Positions 1 through 11,211 of a stretch of DNA of 64,000 nt are shown piece by piece; position 1 is the first letter of the stretch; every line of letters starts with the position of its first letter. The notes under the pieces were generated by a model. That model saw nothing but the letters and a program-made list of their open reading frames with translations, did not search any database and had not been told where the DNA came from. The position numbers and the translations under genes are program-made. Source of the DNA: Ilyonectria destructans (Eukaryota > Ascomycota > Sordariomycetes > Hypocreales > Nectriaceae); assembly GCA_020740775.1 (NCBI GenBank), contig JAHEWK010000009.1:248001-312000 (forward strand), read 5' to 3'.

Positions 1-194
1 CGATTTGGCCAATTGGGATGACCTTTGCAGCCGGCGAAGGGATTGCGCTGAACATTTCGGGTCATGATATGTGTCTACCCGAGACCGAGTTGTGCCGCTT
101 GGAGGAGCCTGAGGACGAGAACGTTGGGCGGCATCGTCTTCATACTGGAGGCGAGCACGATAGTTGCTTGATTATACCTGTTATCAAGGGTTGA
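1..194 (+). CDS. C-terminal end of a CocE/NonD-type (X-Pro dipeptidyl-peptidase C-terminal) hydrolase, partial
   Basis: Reading frame 3 is open from the window edge to a TGA at 192-194 and gives the last 63 residues of a protein. The residues SGHDM, EDENVGRH and HTGGEHDS followed by a short hydrophobic tail match the end of the jelly-roll PepX_C domain found in CocE/NonD hydrolases (alpha/beta-hydrolase serine esterases and acylases). The catalytic domain lies outside the window, so the substrate is unknown. The gene runs toward the MFS transporter at 805-2648, so the two are convergent with about 610 bp between the stops. Family assignment is from motif recognition; the start and any introns cannot be seen. 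Confidence 0.75.
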   Translation, partial: IWPIGMTFAAGEGIALNISGHDMCLPETELCRLEEPEDENVGRHRLHTGGEHDSCLIIPVIKG

Positions 195-804
195 AGGAGT
201 TAGCAACGTCGTTTAGACCAATCCAGAGTTTTTGCTTCTCTTCAACTGCCTAAAGGGGTGAATCGGCGTCGCTACCCCATTTTCATACTAAGAATCGCTG
301 GGTCATTCGATACTAGTATGTTTGCCAAAGCTAGAGAAGCCAATAATCTAAACATCAAACAGTCCAGCGTGGTACAATCTAGCACTAGCGAGTATCTAGT
401 CTGCGTCTTTCTTTATCCATTACGGAAAGACGGGCAGTGTATGCGCCACCACCAGGAAGAGACTGTATCCCGGTGTCGTGCGACCCTGGCCGGGAGAGGG
501 GCGATGGAAGCAGCGAATCGGGTGGATAGCATAGGCATTGCCTCCTGCCCCTCACAGATAAGTGACATTGTAGGCATGGAAGGTGTTCGTACGAGATACG
601 GCGATCAGTAATGCTGACGAGGTGATAGCCAGCTACTCCATCACAGCGATACTGGTGGACTGGAGGCAGTTAGGATGGGGTTGGAGTGGACGGAGATACT
701 TTTGTGCTAACAAAAATTACTTGTGTTATAGCAAGATGAACTTGTCGATATTGGTCTCCGGCTGCTATCGGGATACAAGAACAAGATACACCAAAGAGCC
801 TTGC
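195..804. other. Convergent intergenic stretch, no gene seen
   Basis: This stretch separates the stops of the CocE-like gene and the MFS gene and should carry both 3' untranslated regions. Open frames in it lack recognisable motifs. I see no repeat or RNA gene. Confidence 0.5.
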
Positions 805-2648
805 TCAATTCAATCCACACCGTCCTAGCATGTCTTTCTCATGGATCCAAACTCGAATAGCCTTGCCCTTCATAAACAATGCAATTGTGGTTAAATGGAT
901 GACGACATTAATGCTGGCGATAACCATAAAAACCGTCAACATACCATCGGCGACAATCCAGTCATTGATAACCCATGTCCATGTCCAGGCAATAAGAGAC
1001 TTGATAGACGCCACCGTTACCATCAGTTCCACAGATAACTATTGCAACTTTAGTATACCGTGGGCATTCCAAGTGTAGCGTACTAACCTCTTTGTGGCAA
1101 TCCAACGCATAACTCATCGACAGCGAGACGCCCATTTGCGCACCCGCCGTGATGACACCGAAGCCAACCACTGGTCCAGCCCAATGCGTGTGGTTATAAT
1201 ACGTCAAGCCGGCCATGAGAGTCCCGAAAAATGTCAAAAAGGTGGCAATCAACAGAGTCGGTAGCCGCATCTCAGGCTCTCGAATGCCGTTATTCTTGCG
1301 AGTAAAGTAGTTTGCGACGGAGTCAGAGACGGACCCACACAGCCACGAGCCCACCAGCGAGCCGACGAAAGGGGACAAAAACACTAGGCCCTGCGCCTGA
1401 GAATCAAACCCGTAAGTGACGTAGAAAAGTTGAGCGACAGTTGAGCCAATGATGACGTTCCAACCAAGCGAGATGCCATAGATTAGACATGCCCAGAGAA
1501 CAGTGGGATAAGCGACGAGGACGAATGGGCGAAAGAAGGCCTTGCGCAGGCTCACATCGGCGTCGGGTTTCTGCCAGGGCCTCAACTCGCTCAAGTAGCT
1601 GTGCTTTGGAATCTCTACAGGAGCGGCCTCTACACCGGCGCTGCAAGCGCTTCGGGTGTCCTCAATCATGTGCGCAGAACTCTTCTCTCCGTTTTCCTGG
1701 GTCGTCCCGCCGCCATCTAAGGCATTTCCCGGTCGCTGGCCACGGTACTTGGTCTCGGGCATGAAGAAGAAGATTGTGACGGCGTTGAGGCCAATGAACA
1801 TGGCGACAATATAGAATGCCCAAGCCATGTTGAGATGCTGGATGATCAGGGCAGAGAACTTGACAAGTAGCTAGTTAGCGGACGTTCGGACAGCCTGCCT
1901 GTGGCGATGGGGGACTCGGGGAGCTACTGACCAACGGACCAAGTTCATTACCGCCTAGCACAGCTAGCCCATATGCAGACACCTTTTCTCCTCGGTCGTG
2001 TAGGAAGAACATGTCGGTGATGGTTGTAGGGACGATGGATTCGATTGGGGCTTCGAACAAGCCGAGAAACGCGCGGCCGACCAGAAAGGGCGTATACGAC
2101 GTGTTGGACGCGAGACCGAGCCAGACGCAGGCGACACCCATCAAGATGTTGGAGAGCATGTAGACCGGTCGTCTGCCGAGCTTGATGGCCAGAGGCCTCG
2201 AGGTAATTCAGTACTGAACATGTCGGAATAAAGGGACGGAAGACATGACTAACATCCAGAATATATTGCCGACCCCTTGGCAAATCAACGTGGCTCCATT
2301 CGCATACGACAGCTTCTGCAGAGACACACCCAGCTGCTGGGTAAGCGGTATCATGCCCGCAGCCATGATGGGGCCCGTGACGCTTCCCATAAAGGCATAC
2401 GCAACGCCGTTGAGCAAGGTAGTCCACTTCTTGCGCTTCGACCACCGCAAGGGATCGTTGGCATCTGCCGTCGAGGGCTGCGGGACGAGAATGATGTGGT
2501 TTCCGCCACCGTCTTGCACGAATTGCAAGCCGTGCGTCGAGGCACCAGGTTCTCCACTCTCGAAGAGAAGCTCCGTGCCAGGTGCACGGCTGTAGCTAGC
2601 CGGGGTGATTTCGCCATGGCCATCTGCATCTTGGTGGTTCACCATCAT
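805..2648 (-). CDS. Major facilitator superfamily transporter (554 aa, four exons)
   Basis: Model: exons 2254-2648, 1932-2196, 1088-1858 and 805-1038, with introns of 57, 73 and 49 bp that all obey GT-AG and keep frame; 1665 nt encode 554 residues. The N-terminal cytosolic stretch (about 85 residues) ends in DPLRWSKRKKW, typical of fungal MFS drug/metabolite transporters. Helices follow, with KLGRRPVY as the conserved loop 2-3 motif and RAFLGLFEAPIE in helix 4. WAFYIVA begins helix 6 and FFFMPETKY ends it, followed by a large cytosolic loop. Helices 7-12 include SWLCGSVSD and WVINDW. It is a plasma-membrane secondary transporter of the HOL1/synaptic-vesicle-transporter-like type; the substrate cannot be inferred. 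The neighbouring hydrolase is convergent, so co-regulation is not implied. The first intron falls just after helix 2. Exon joins are inferred. Confidence 0.85.
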
Positions 2649-3329
2649 GAGGATGGATGCTGAAGAGTGAAGCCGACCTGAATGAAGCAGGAGTAGCGAG
2701 GGTGTCGGGAGAGGTTATTTTCTTAGCCCCAGGTCTTCGTCTTATACCTCGGGCATGGATACGACCCCAAATCTTGGATTTGGGGAGCATAAACAAGTCC
2801 AGGGGGCTGGTGTTTCCGGGGAAGCTGATGCGACTAAGTAGACTTAGCCCTTGGAGCTTTTGGCGTTGGACAATCTGTGGCCCAATCGGCTCCATCCGCT
2901 CGGGACAAGTCAACCAAGTTAGCGTTCCCAAGGGGGTTGAACATAATCTAGCATGGACCAATCAGCAGCTGTAGCTCGGAAGAGCCGATGAGTTCCGTCG
3001 GCGAAGCACACCAACGTCTGGGAAAGCCGATCCGTGGACGGGCAAAATGCCTGTCCCTAGGCTGGCTGTTCCAGGTGAAATCGCTATATCTGGGGAACAG
3101 GTGGACTGACGGAATATGGAAATGCAAGTATCTCAAAACGCTGAATAAACTAGTAACAGACATTCCATGGCACTAAATGTTATAGTTGAAACACCAAAAG
3201 CGGTCGATCTAACTATTCATTATGCTAATCTAACTTCTGTCTGCTCCCTCAAGGTGAGCAAGTTGCCGGCACAAGGTCAAAAAAACTCAGTTTTATCCAC
3301 AATTCAAGCATTTCCTACCCAATGCTACC
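2649..3329. other. Intergenic, upstream region of the MFS gene
   Basis: About 680 bp lie between the MFS start and the decayed regulator. I see no supported gene. The part near the MFS start should hold its promoter, but I find no motif I would defend. Confidence 0.4.
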
Positions 3330-4045
3330 ACGATGACCAAATATCTGGTTTCGACACGCCCATGGGCTGCCAGGTCATGGCGTTCATTCTGGCCGTGGGG
3401 ATGACCATCCACTTGCGCCGTGAGAACGCTCGGCGAGACGCATGATCATTGTTTGAAGGCTCGCAATGTTTGTACTTTAGAGGACGTCTAATAGCAAGGA
3501 GTATGCTCTCGCTGAATACCCAATATTGGAGTTCAATTTAGTTTGGCTGTCTCCAAAGAGGTAACCAAGGGAAAGAAATGCCAATGTGCACGCCGTAGCG
3601 GAGACGTGATCCGCGACAGAAAACTATCCGGGACCTGCGTAGGCTTGTTCGATAGTTTCTATGAACAGATCAGGATCAATGATAGGAAATATGCATCTGA
3701 ACTCTGATCTTTGGAATACTTGGACAAGATTAACGATCGTACTTTAGCTCGGGAGATTTTGATGGGGCGACAAAGAGCCATGGAGTTGAGCTGCTGCCTT
3801 TCTTCTTGGTCCTCGGCCGGTCGAAGGTGCACGTAAGCCCATGACGCCTACACGAGTTGCAACTAGGGTTCGATGGGAATTAGTCGCAGTGGACCTATTG
3901 TGCATCAACTTCAGTCAATGGCCATCACCATGTTAATCCAGAAGCATCCAGGGAGCCACTGCTCGAAGTGGGAGGCGGGATATCTTACCTTGCTTTTGTA
4001 GCACGCGGGATAAGCCTTCCTCTTCCTCTTAGGTGAATCGCTTCA
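3330..4045 (-). pseudogene. Decayed Zn2Cys6 transcription factor with fungal_trans middle domain
   Basis: On the minus strand the Zn2Cys6 cluster can be traced across an intron (donor at 3988, acceptor at 3895). The first exon gives KRKAYPACYKSK and the second gives VHCD, a stop, then CNSCRRHGLTC. Cysteine spacing fits C-x2-C-x6-C-x8-C-x2-C-x6-C except that the first Cys is Tyr (TAT at 4012-4010, one G-to-A from TGT). After a frame slip near 3692 a fungal-specific regulatory domain begins (FPIIDPDLF, then FSVADHVSA and TLAFLSLGYLFGD). Stops occur at 3882-3880 (TAA), 3732-3730 (TAA), 3626-3624 (TAG) and 3479-3477 (TAA). Each could come from a CAA or CAG codon by C-to-T. The C-terminal half of a normal factor (about 600 residues) is not recognisable. 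I infer RIP inactivation of a former duplicate; a sequencing artefact is unlikely given the number of lesions. Confidence 0.72.
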
Positions 4046-5679
4046 AGAACCTTGACTCAATAGGTCGGATATACTACTAAAGCACCTTTAAAATGGCCGT
4101 GAGGGCCATTTCAAGAGTGCTCAAAGTATGCAGGGTCTGGGAACCCGGGAGGTTCTCAACGGAAAATCGGGAGGGGATAAATGTTAGTCTCAGCGATGTG
4201 TAAGAAACCTGTCAAGGGATGTTGCTGACGGCGAATCTACCAGCTCTATCGATAGGGGCGGTCCCAAGGTTTTCTTCTGTAGGTAGGGAGGTCATGTTCT
4301 AGAGGCACTTGCCTCCTGCGTCAATTTTGCGAATGACTACTAGTGCCCTACCTGTTGAGCAGATTATGCGTCGATTTTGCCCGAATCAGGTGAGACGCTA
4401 TCGAAAGATGGAAACCTTGCCAAGCCTCCGCATTGCTTCTGCATCATTCATAGCCCCGGGGCAGCTGTTGAGACTCAGGTATCGTCACTGATTTTAAGCC
4501 CAAATCTGCTACCTTTCTAGAGCACCGCATAAATCTTTTAACAACTTCTCTACTAACTATTTTAGCAGGCAGTACACTCTTTCTATTCCTCTATTTCAAT
4601 TCCAAAGAAAATGATTCAGTGGCCTTTGTTTCCAAATTTCAGTCTAGCGTAAAATATACAGCATCGCAGCGGTCGGGATACATCTAGGCATGTGGTAGTT
4701 TTACTCTGTTGTCTTCCTCTTCTGGCCTGGCCGGACCAATATGCAAGTGTGACTCTGCAAGAATAGTGCGACGATCCCGATGTCAACCTGCCTCAGTATT
4801 GATATCTCGGGTGCTGGCAAGCCCTCCCGTTCTCACAAGTTCGAGTCATCGAAAGGAGAGACACATTTAGGCAGTCTCTGGCGGCCTCCTGCCCTAGAGC
4901 TGATGGTCAGAGGACCACACACTACTTTCCCCTCGAGGTAATGGATGAATGGGTACGCTTAATAGATACGGTAGGGTGGTCGGGCGCCAACTGATCGTTG
5001 CGTACTAGTGTCCCTCCACCTCTCCCTCACCCCATGTCATGTCGACGCACAAATACCGCACACACTCCAAATGGTTCAGAAGTTTTACGCGATAGCCTAT
5101 CTAAGCCATCCCATTCTCAGCCCAAGATTTATGTCTTAGCACGGATACTTCCATGACGCTAAAGTGAAATCTTGCCTCAGCTCGGCCTGTGTATAGGGTA
5201 GGCTCATTGACGTCAATGAGGGAGATGAGTTAGAGATATTGGTGCGAAATCAGCCTGTTGACACATCAATTCGCTTCCGCTGTGGGGATTGCCTTTTTGC
5301 AGCATCTTGGAGCAAAGCTAACAGCGTGGTCCTTTCGTTGAAGACATCTCGCAAGGAGTGTCTCCACATATGGATGGAGTTCCTGGCATTACTCAAGTAA
5401 ACCATCTAACGAATTGAGGTTACGGTTGTGGGTCTTACCGCTACAGGTCATTTTAGCGTCGTACTGGTAGGATCACGCATTTTCCACTACTCCCTTGTGG
5501 TTTGTAGCAACGATGACCTCGCACAAAGCGCTCATCCTCATCAGATCTGAATCGGAAGGCAAGGCGTCAAGCCAATGAAACCTTTACCTAATCATCCCAT
5601 ACTCTGGGGGTCCGTATTCCGTGCTGTGAGCGCTTCCCTTGTCATAGCGCATTGGTTTGGACGTTTTGAGAATCGTTGT
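4046..5679. other. Gene-poor stretch of ordinary composition
   Basis: No reading frame here carries a recognisable motif. The only structured sequence I noted is an 18-bp palindrome at 5203-5220, listed separately. The composition is not as AT-rich as the transposon core that follows. Confidence 0.4.
5203..5220. promoter_or_regulatory. Perfect 18-bp palindrome with a CRE-type core
   Basis: The sequence CTCATTGACGTCAATGAG reads the same on both strands and contains TGACGTCA, the full-site recognised by CREB/ATF-type bZIP dimers. There is no gene start close by: the nearest coding relic begins more than 1 kb away. It could therefore be an orphan site or a chance palindrome. Confidence 0.3.
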
Positions 5680-5682
5680 TTA

Positions 5683-5714
5683 GGGCCTGATCGGTAACGC
5701 CGGTCAAAGTCACC
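5683..5714 (+). repeat. Left terminal inverted repeat of the 4.36-kb element
   Basis: These 32 bases match the reverse complement of 10006-10037 with one G/A difference. The difference is a transition compatible with RIP. Confidence 0.8.
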
Positions 5715-7116
5715 GGCGACGGGTCAGGGTGACTTTCTGGTGTATAAATTAGTGTGACTTCTACTATGTACCGTCCCACCTTTCTGCCTACCTCGTCTAA
5801 CCCTTTCCGACCGGTTAATTTACTGCCTTTAATGTAATATAGGTGTATCAGTATAAATAACTGGAATTATAGTAATATTTATAATAATAAAGATATAATA
5901 TTAGTTAAAGGGACTTCTAAATATATATAATTTCTTACTAAATTAATAGTAACCTTTTATTATAATACTAAGATATCTATCTATAATTCTAGCTGCTATT
6001 CAGACTACTATAGCTAAGGCAGTCTCTATTAAGTTAAAATATTAATAATAAATTAATAATTAGATCTTATTTTTTTTTACCCTACTAGTTAAAGTAAAGA
6101 ATAATAAAAAGCTTAAAAGTAAGAAATATTTAATTATAAAAAGTATTTTTAAGGAGTTTATTCTATAGTTTAATTAGTAGTTTTCTAGATAAAAGTAGGT
6201 AGTTAGAATCTTTAAGAGTAAATATTATATAATTTATAATTTCTAAAGGGTATTCTAAGAGATATTAGATACTTTCAGTATAGAATATAATAAGGAAAGT
6301 AGGAAATTAACTATAAGTAAAAAGAATAAAACTACCTTTTAAAAGAAGTACTCTAAAGTTATAAAATAGTACTTTTAAGTAAAGCTATTAATTAGGGGTA
6401 ATATTAACTATAGCAGCTATAAAAATATCTTCTTTAATAATCTTTCTACTAGTAAAATAGTTATTAAAATTAATAATAATAAGAAGTTTAAATAAATTAA
6501 AAATTATAATTTATTTAAAAAGAATCTATTTATAATTAATAGTAATAATAATAGTAATAAAGCTGCTATATAAAATAATAGCAGTAATAATAATAGTAAT
6601 AATAGTAGTAATAATAATAATATTAAGTTTATATTATTTATACTGAAGATTCTAACTTTAGCTGGATTTTTATAGATAGAAAAATATATTTATTCTTTTT
6701 TCTATTTTTTAGTAAATCTTAGTCTATTATCCTCTTTAAAGAAAAAGAAGATAGTTACTAGTAATATAATACTAAAAGATATAAAGAAGCTATTTCCAGC
6801 TGAATCTAGTTATATATATATAGTTAACTTAAGAGTTTTAAACTCTAAAGATATAGAAATAGCAGTCTATAACTATATAAAGTTATAGAAATACTAAAGG
6901 ATATTAATAGTAATTTAAGTTATTATATAGTTTAAAGAGAACTCTATAAATATAATAATTTAAAATTTACTTAATACTATAGAAGCTAAGAAAATACTTA
7001 TTTAAAATAAAGAATTTAATATTAATTTAATATATACTAATTAAAAAAGAGAAATATAGATATATAGAAAGAAAGTTAGGTTATTAATATTAAAACTATA
7101 CTAATAGCTATTTCTT

Positions 7117-8190
7117 AATAAGGGAATTTAATATTTAAATTTACTATATTTTTATTATATATATTATAGTTATTAAGATTTAAGTTTAAATTTTAAGCTG
7201 TTTTTTTTCTTTTTCTACTGGAATTCTATCTAACTTTTTTAACTTATTTTAATCTTAATATCTTAACTAATAAATCTTATAACCTAACCTAACACCCTAA
7301 AATCTTTAATATCTATAATAACTTAAGTTATTTAAATCTGCCCTCTAGCTAGCACTTTAGGTAGCTAGTATCTATACTAGCTTAATATAACCTAATAGCT
7401 TCTGAAATTAAAACTTATATACCTTACTGTTAATTTCCTTAATAAACCTCTAGCTTCTTCTATTTTTAGTACTATCTTAAAAGTCTTTAGCTAACTTTAG
7501 CAGTATAGCTTTCTCTATTTAAATATAGTTAAGGTTAATACTAATAATTCTATTTCCTTATAAGTTAACTCTATTTCTATTATTAAGAAATAGATTATAT
7601 CTAAAAGTAGCTAATATAATCTATTAGCTTATATCTAGATATTCTAAATAGTAAGGTAAGTAGCTAAAAAGCCTATATTCTTAAAGGAATTTTCTATAGA
7701 CTTTAAATTTACCTCTTTCTCTATTATCTTTTAAATTATAGAGATATTTAATATTATACTGGTATCTAGTTATATATCTCTAATATATAGAGTTATTTTT
7801 AAATAGAGCTTTATAGATAATAATTACTATAATAAGAGTTAATAAAATTGGATAATTATTAAAAGGAAAGTTAGTCTCTTAATAATAAAAGATATTAGTC
7901 TCTCTTATATCTTATTACTTAAAATAAGATTTCTATCTTAAGGTTATTAACTGCAGATAATAGAGTTATTAATTAATTCTATTATCTATAGATAGTAGAA
8001 TTAAAGTTAGAAGAGTTAAATTAAAGCTTAAGGTAAAGATTAATATATAATAACCTTATTATTTAGTTACTATTTCTTCTGGTATTAAGTATAGTATTTA
8101 CTATTTATTTCTACTATTTAAAAATACTATATAGCTTTAATCTATCTGATAATATTAAGTAAAGCTAAAAAAAAAACTAAATATTAATAG
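7117..8190. repeat. Repeat family A, about 1.07-kb copy nested in the transposon core
   Basis: This tract shares ordered blocks with 33119-33861 and 32552-32765, for example TTAACTCTATTTCTAT, GTTAGTCTCTTAA, TTATTAACTGCAGATA and a 3' end AGCTAAAAAAAAA. The three copies differ mainly by transitions. The A-rich 3' end suggests a retroelement (see the copy at 33119). No protein can be read. The left boundary is approximate. Confidence 0.55.
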
Positions 8191-10005
8191 CTATAAAATA
8201 AATTACTAGTAGAAGCTTAATATAGAGATAGAGTAATTAGAGGGATTATAATAAAAGCTATAGCTTAATATATAAGTTAATTTAGTTAATTCTATTAAAT
8301 AGTAAGAAATTTATATATAGTTAATAGTAGGAAATAAAATTAATTACTTCTTAAAATTTTTATATACTTTAAAGCCTCTAATAGCTACCTACTACTAGCT
8401 GCTACTAATTACTATAAATATTATAATATTTTAATTTTAAAGACCTTAAGATTTAAACCTCTTTTTTATAATATTACTATTTATTATTATACTATATTAT
8501 TTTCCTTCTATAGCCAGCTAGTAATAGTATACTATATTTTTCTTTTTATTAATTAAGATATAATTATATTATATTATCTTTTTACTATTTTAATAGCTTT
8601 ATATTCCTCTAGCTTAAGTATATAGTATCTTACTTATTACTCCTTCTTTAATTTAATTTCTACTAACTGAATAAAGTTATAGACATTTATTACTATATAT
8701 ATAATCTTAATCTAATTAAAAAAGTAATATTTAGGCGGATTATTCTAAATAATCTTCTATTAATATTTATACTGCCTAAATATATACTTAACTATTATAT
8801 AAAGTTAGATATAATATAGATTATATAATTTCTTTTTATTATATAGAGTTATATTAATATCTTTTTAATCTTAAAGATAATATAGTATTTAAGAAAATAG
8901 TATTATAATATCCTACTATATACTAAAGTTAATATTAATAAGATAGAATTAACTAATTAGAATCTTAAAGAATTTTATAAATATAATTTTAATTAATAAG
9001 GTATTATTTATTAACCCCTCTATATCTATAAATATATATATAAAGTATCTCTTAAAGTTAATTACTATAAATATATTCTAATAGATTATATTCTTTTTAA
9101 ATTAAAATCTCTACTATAGCTACTATAGTATATATACTGTAATATATATACTATTAATAGTACTAACTACCCTACTAAACTGCTAAAAGTTAGAATTAAA
9201 TTTAACTAAAGAAGATAGATTTTTTACCTCTAGCTAATAAATAAGATATATATATAGATACTATAAAAAGTTAATAAGCTAGTAGAATATTAATAAGACT
9301 ATATTTTAGCTAATTAGAAAGTAATATACTATATTTCTTTAGAGCTTATTATATATAAATAGCTATAATATAATAAGAACTTTCTACTTAAGCTTTACTT
9401 ATTATATACTATATATTTTAATATTAATATAAAGCTATTAGTATAAATTAAAAAATAGTATCTTTTTAATATAAAATAGATATTTAAATATTATATTAAA
9501 AGTAATAACTATCTGCTTATAGAACTATATTATAGTAAGCTAATTAAAATTATATTACAGTATATTACTCTATCTTCTTTTCTCTTTAATAACTATATAT
9601 ATAAATACTAATATATATATAGCCCTATAGAAGTTATTATATTTATTATTTTTAATAATTATTCTTATAATAAACTCTATATTAAGCCTTAATATTATTA
9701 TTGCTATTATATTTATAATATAGATATTTCTAACCGGCTTAAGCTGGTAATTTTTACTGAATATATTATATCTATTTATTTTAACCAGCTTAAAGCTGCT
9801 AAAATACCTCTATTTTTTAATATCTATACTGTATTTAGAGTTATAAGTAGCCCCTACTAGCTCGATATATTAATAGCAGGGGCTAAAGTTGCAAATCTAA
9901 GATTTATGAATTCTGGACGGTGGGTACTCTCTTATGCAGCGGAAATACAGTGCTAATCGGGGAAGGCGCCGTCTTGGTGTTGTTTTATGTACATCTGACC
10001 GGCCG

Positions 10006-10037
10006 GGTGATTTTGACCGGCGTTACCGATCAGGCCC
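10006..10037 (-). repeat. Right terminal inverted repeat of the 4.36-kb element
   Basis: This is the inverted partner of 5683-5714 and is followed directly by the second TTA target duplication at 10038-10040. Confidence 0.8.
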
Positions 10038-10266
10038 TTAACTTAAAGCAGAACTAGTGCGCGTGGTTTGTGCGGCGAATCACGCACCATTTGCTGACCA
10101 AGTATAAATAACCGGTGTAGACTCATCAGTCCACGAGTTGCATATCTGGCGCCTTGACCAACGAAAGGCCATTGCGACTCGCATACTCTGTAATCCCTTG
10201 CAACGATGATCCGGCGCCTTTTCCCGGGCAAATCCGATCAGAGACGGGCGATGTAAATTTGCAAAG

Positions 10267-11211
10267 TCAAGGCTGGCTGAACCACTGTTCATCATCGTGA
10301 TTGTTCGGCGCCGTGAAGTCTAACGAGTTCCAGTCACCAAACATGGCGAGTTGGCCACTGTCGATATGAAACTGGTCCCCTTGTGGCAGTTCGCTAAAAA
10401 GATCAACCAAGCTGAAAGGATCGATTGCTAATAATGGATCATCAACAGTCGGAATAGTGGCATGGGTTGGCTCGTTTGCGCCCATGCTTGTGGGTGGATA
10501 CAAAGGGGCTTCCATCCAGTCTTGTGTGTCAAGGGTTGCGAAGTCGGTCAGGTGGCCATCTAATGGCGCCGTCGAAGGTTCAATCAGGCTACCAAAAGGC
10601 CAGTTGTCCAGGGCCGCATCAGCCAACACAAAATCTGTAGTATCGAGTTCTGTAGTATGGTGGGCTGTCCCTGCGACCTCAACGTGGCCTGACTGCAGCG
10701 GCCCTGGGACGATGGCTGCAGCTCCGCACCCAGAGTCGGCTTGTGATGTGGTAGCAGACAACCTAGAATGTTTGCCAGCGGATATCGTGGCGGGATGTTC
10801 GTCTGCCGCCGGCTGGGTGCTCTTATGGGCGCAGATACAGGTCTCTCCCTCGCAGCAGCGGCAATGATCTGGCCCGGTGACTTGCTTAGCTCGCAGTCAC
10901 TCATACAGAACCTGGCGTAGAAGCTCACCTCTTCCAAATTGCTTCAACATGGCAGTGCGTGACGTTGACCCGCATTTGCATTTCGTATGAACAGATCGTG
11001 AGGTGCGCAGCGAGCGGCAGTGACCGCACTGGGATACTGGGCGGCCCTTTTTCTGGACGCGTTGAAGTGGCCGGTCTGATTGAGACGTTCTGGCATTAGC
11101 CGTCACAGCGTACGTGAGGCAGACAAGGTACTCACCAATATGCTGACATTGAGCGACGCGGTGGCCCCGAATGCAGCTTTCACACGCAAACCTCTCTCCG
11201 TTGGAAATCAT
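10267..11211 (-). CDS. Copper-fist DNA-binding transcription factor (274 aa, three exons)
   Basis: Exons 11136-11211, 10929-11075 and 10267-10868 with two 60-bp GT-AG introns give 825 nt. The protein starts MISNGERFACESCIRGHR, the canonical start of a copper fist, then CQH, DRPLQRVQKKGRP (minor-groove KGRP motif), CGHCRSLR and CKCG, covering residues 1 to about 65. These Cys/His residues bind structural zinc and the fist binds GC-containing sites. A single copper-sensing type motif CRCCEGETCIC follows at about residues 80-90. The rest is acidic and Asp/Pro/Leu-rich (LLAIDPFSLVDLF), a likely activation domain. By family (Mac1/Cuf1/GRISEA) it should activate copper or iron uptake or copper homeostasis genes. 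It is shorter than most relatives (about 400-600 aa) and has one Cys cluster instead of two. An upstream in-frame ATG exists at 11370, but the copper fist normally starts at residue 1. Confidence 0.88.

Larger units (their letters stand above)
5683..10037. mobile_element. 4.36-kb terminal-inverted-repeat DNA transposon with AT-rich, decayed core
   Basis: The element begins GGGCCTGATCGGTAACGCCG at 5683, and the reverse complement of its right end (10037 backwards) begins with the same 20 bases. The inverted match extends to about 32 bp with one mismatch. TTA flanks both ends (5680-5682 and 10038-10040) as a direct duplication. Short GC-normal margins (to about 5830, and from about 9880) enclose an AT-rich interior full of stops in all frames, so no transposase can be read. 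A three-base TTA/TAA duplication and a GGG/GGC start are features of the PIF/Harbinger superfamily, but this assignment is tentative without a transposase. A second repeat copy is embedded at about 7117-8190. The right end lies 229 bp from the stop of the copper-fist gene. Confidence 0.72.
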
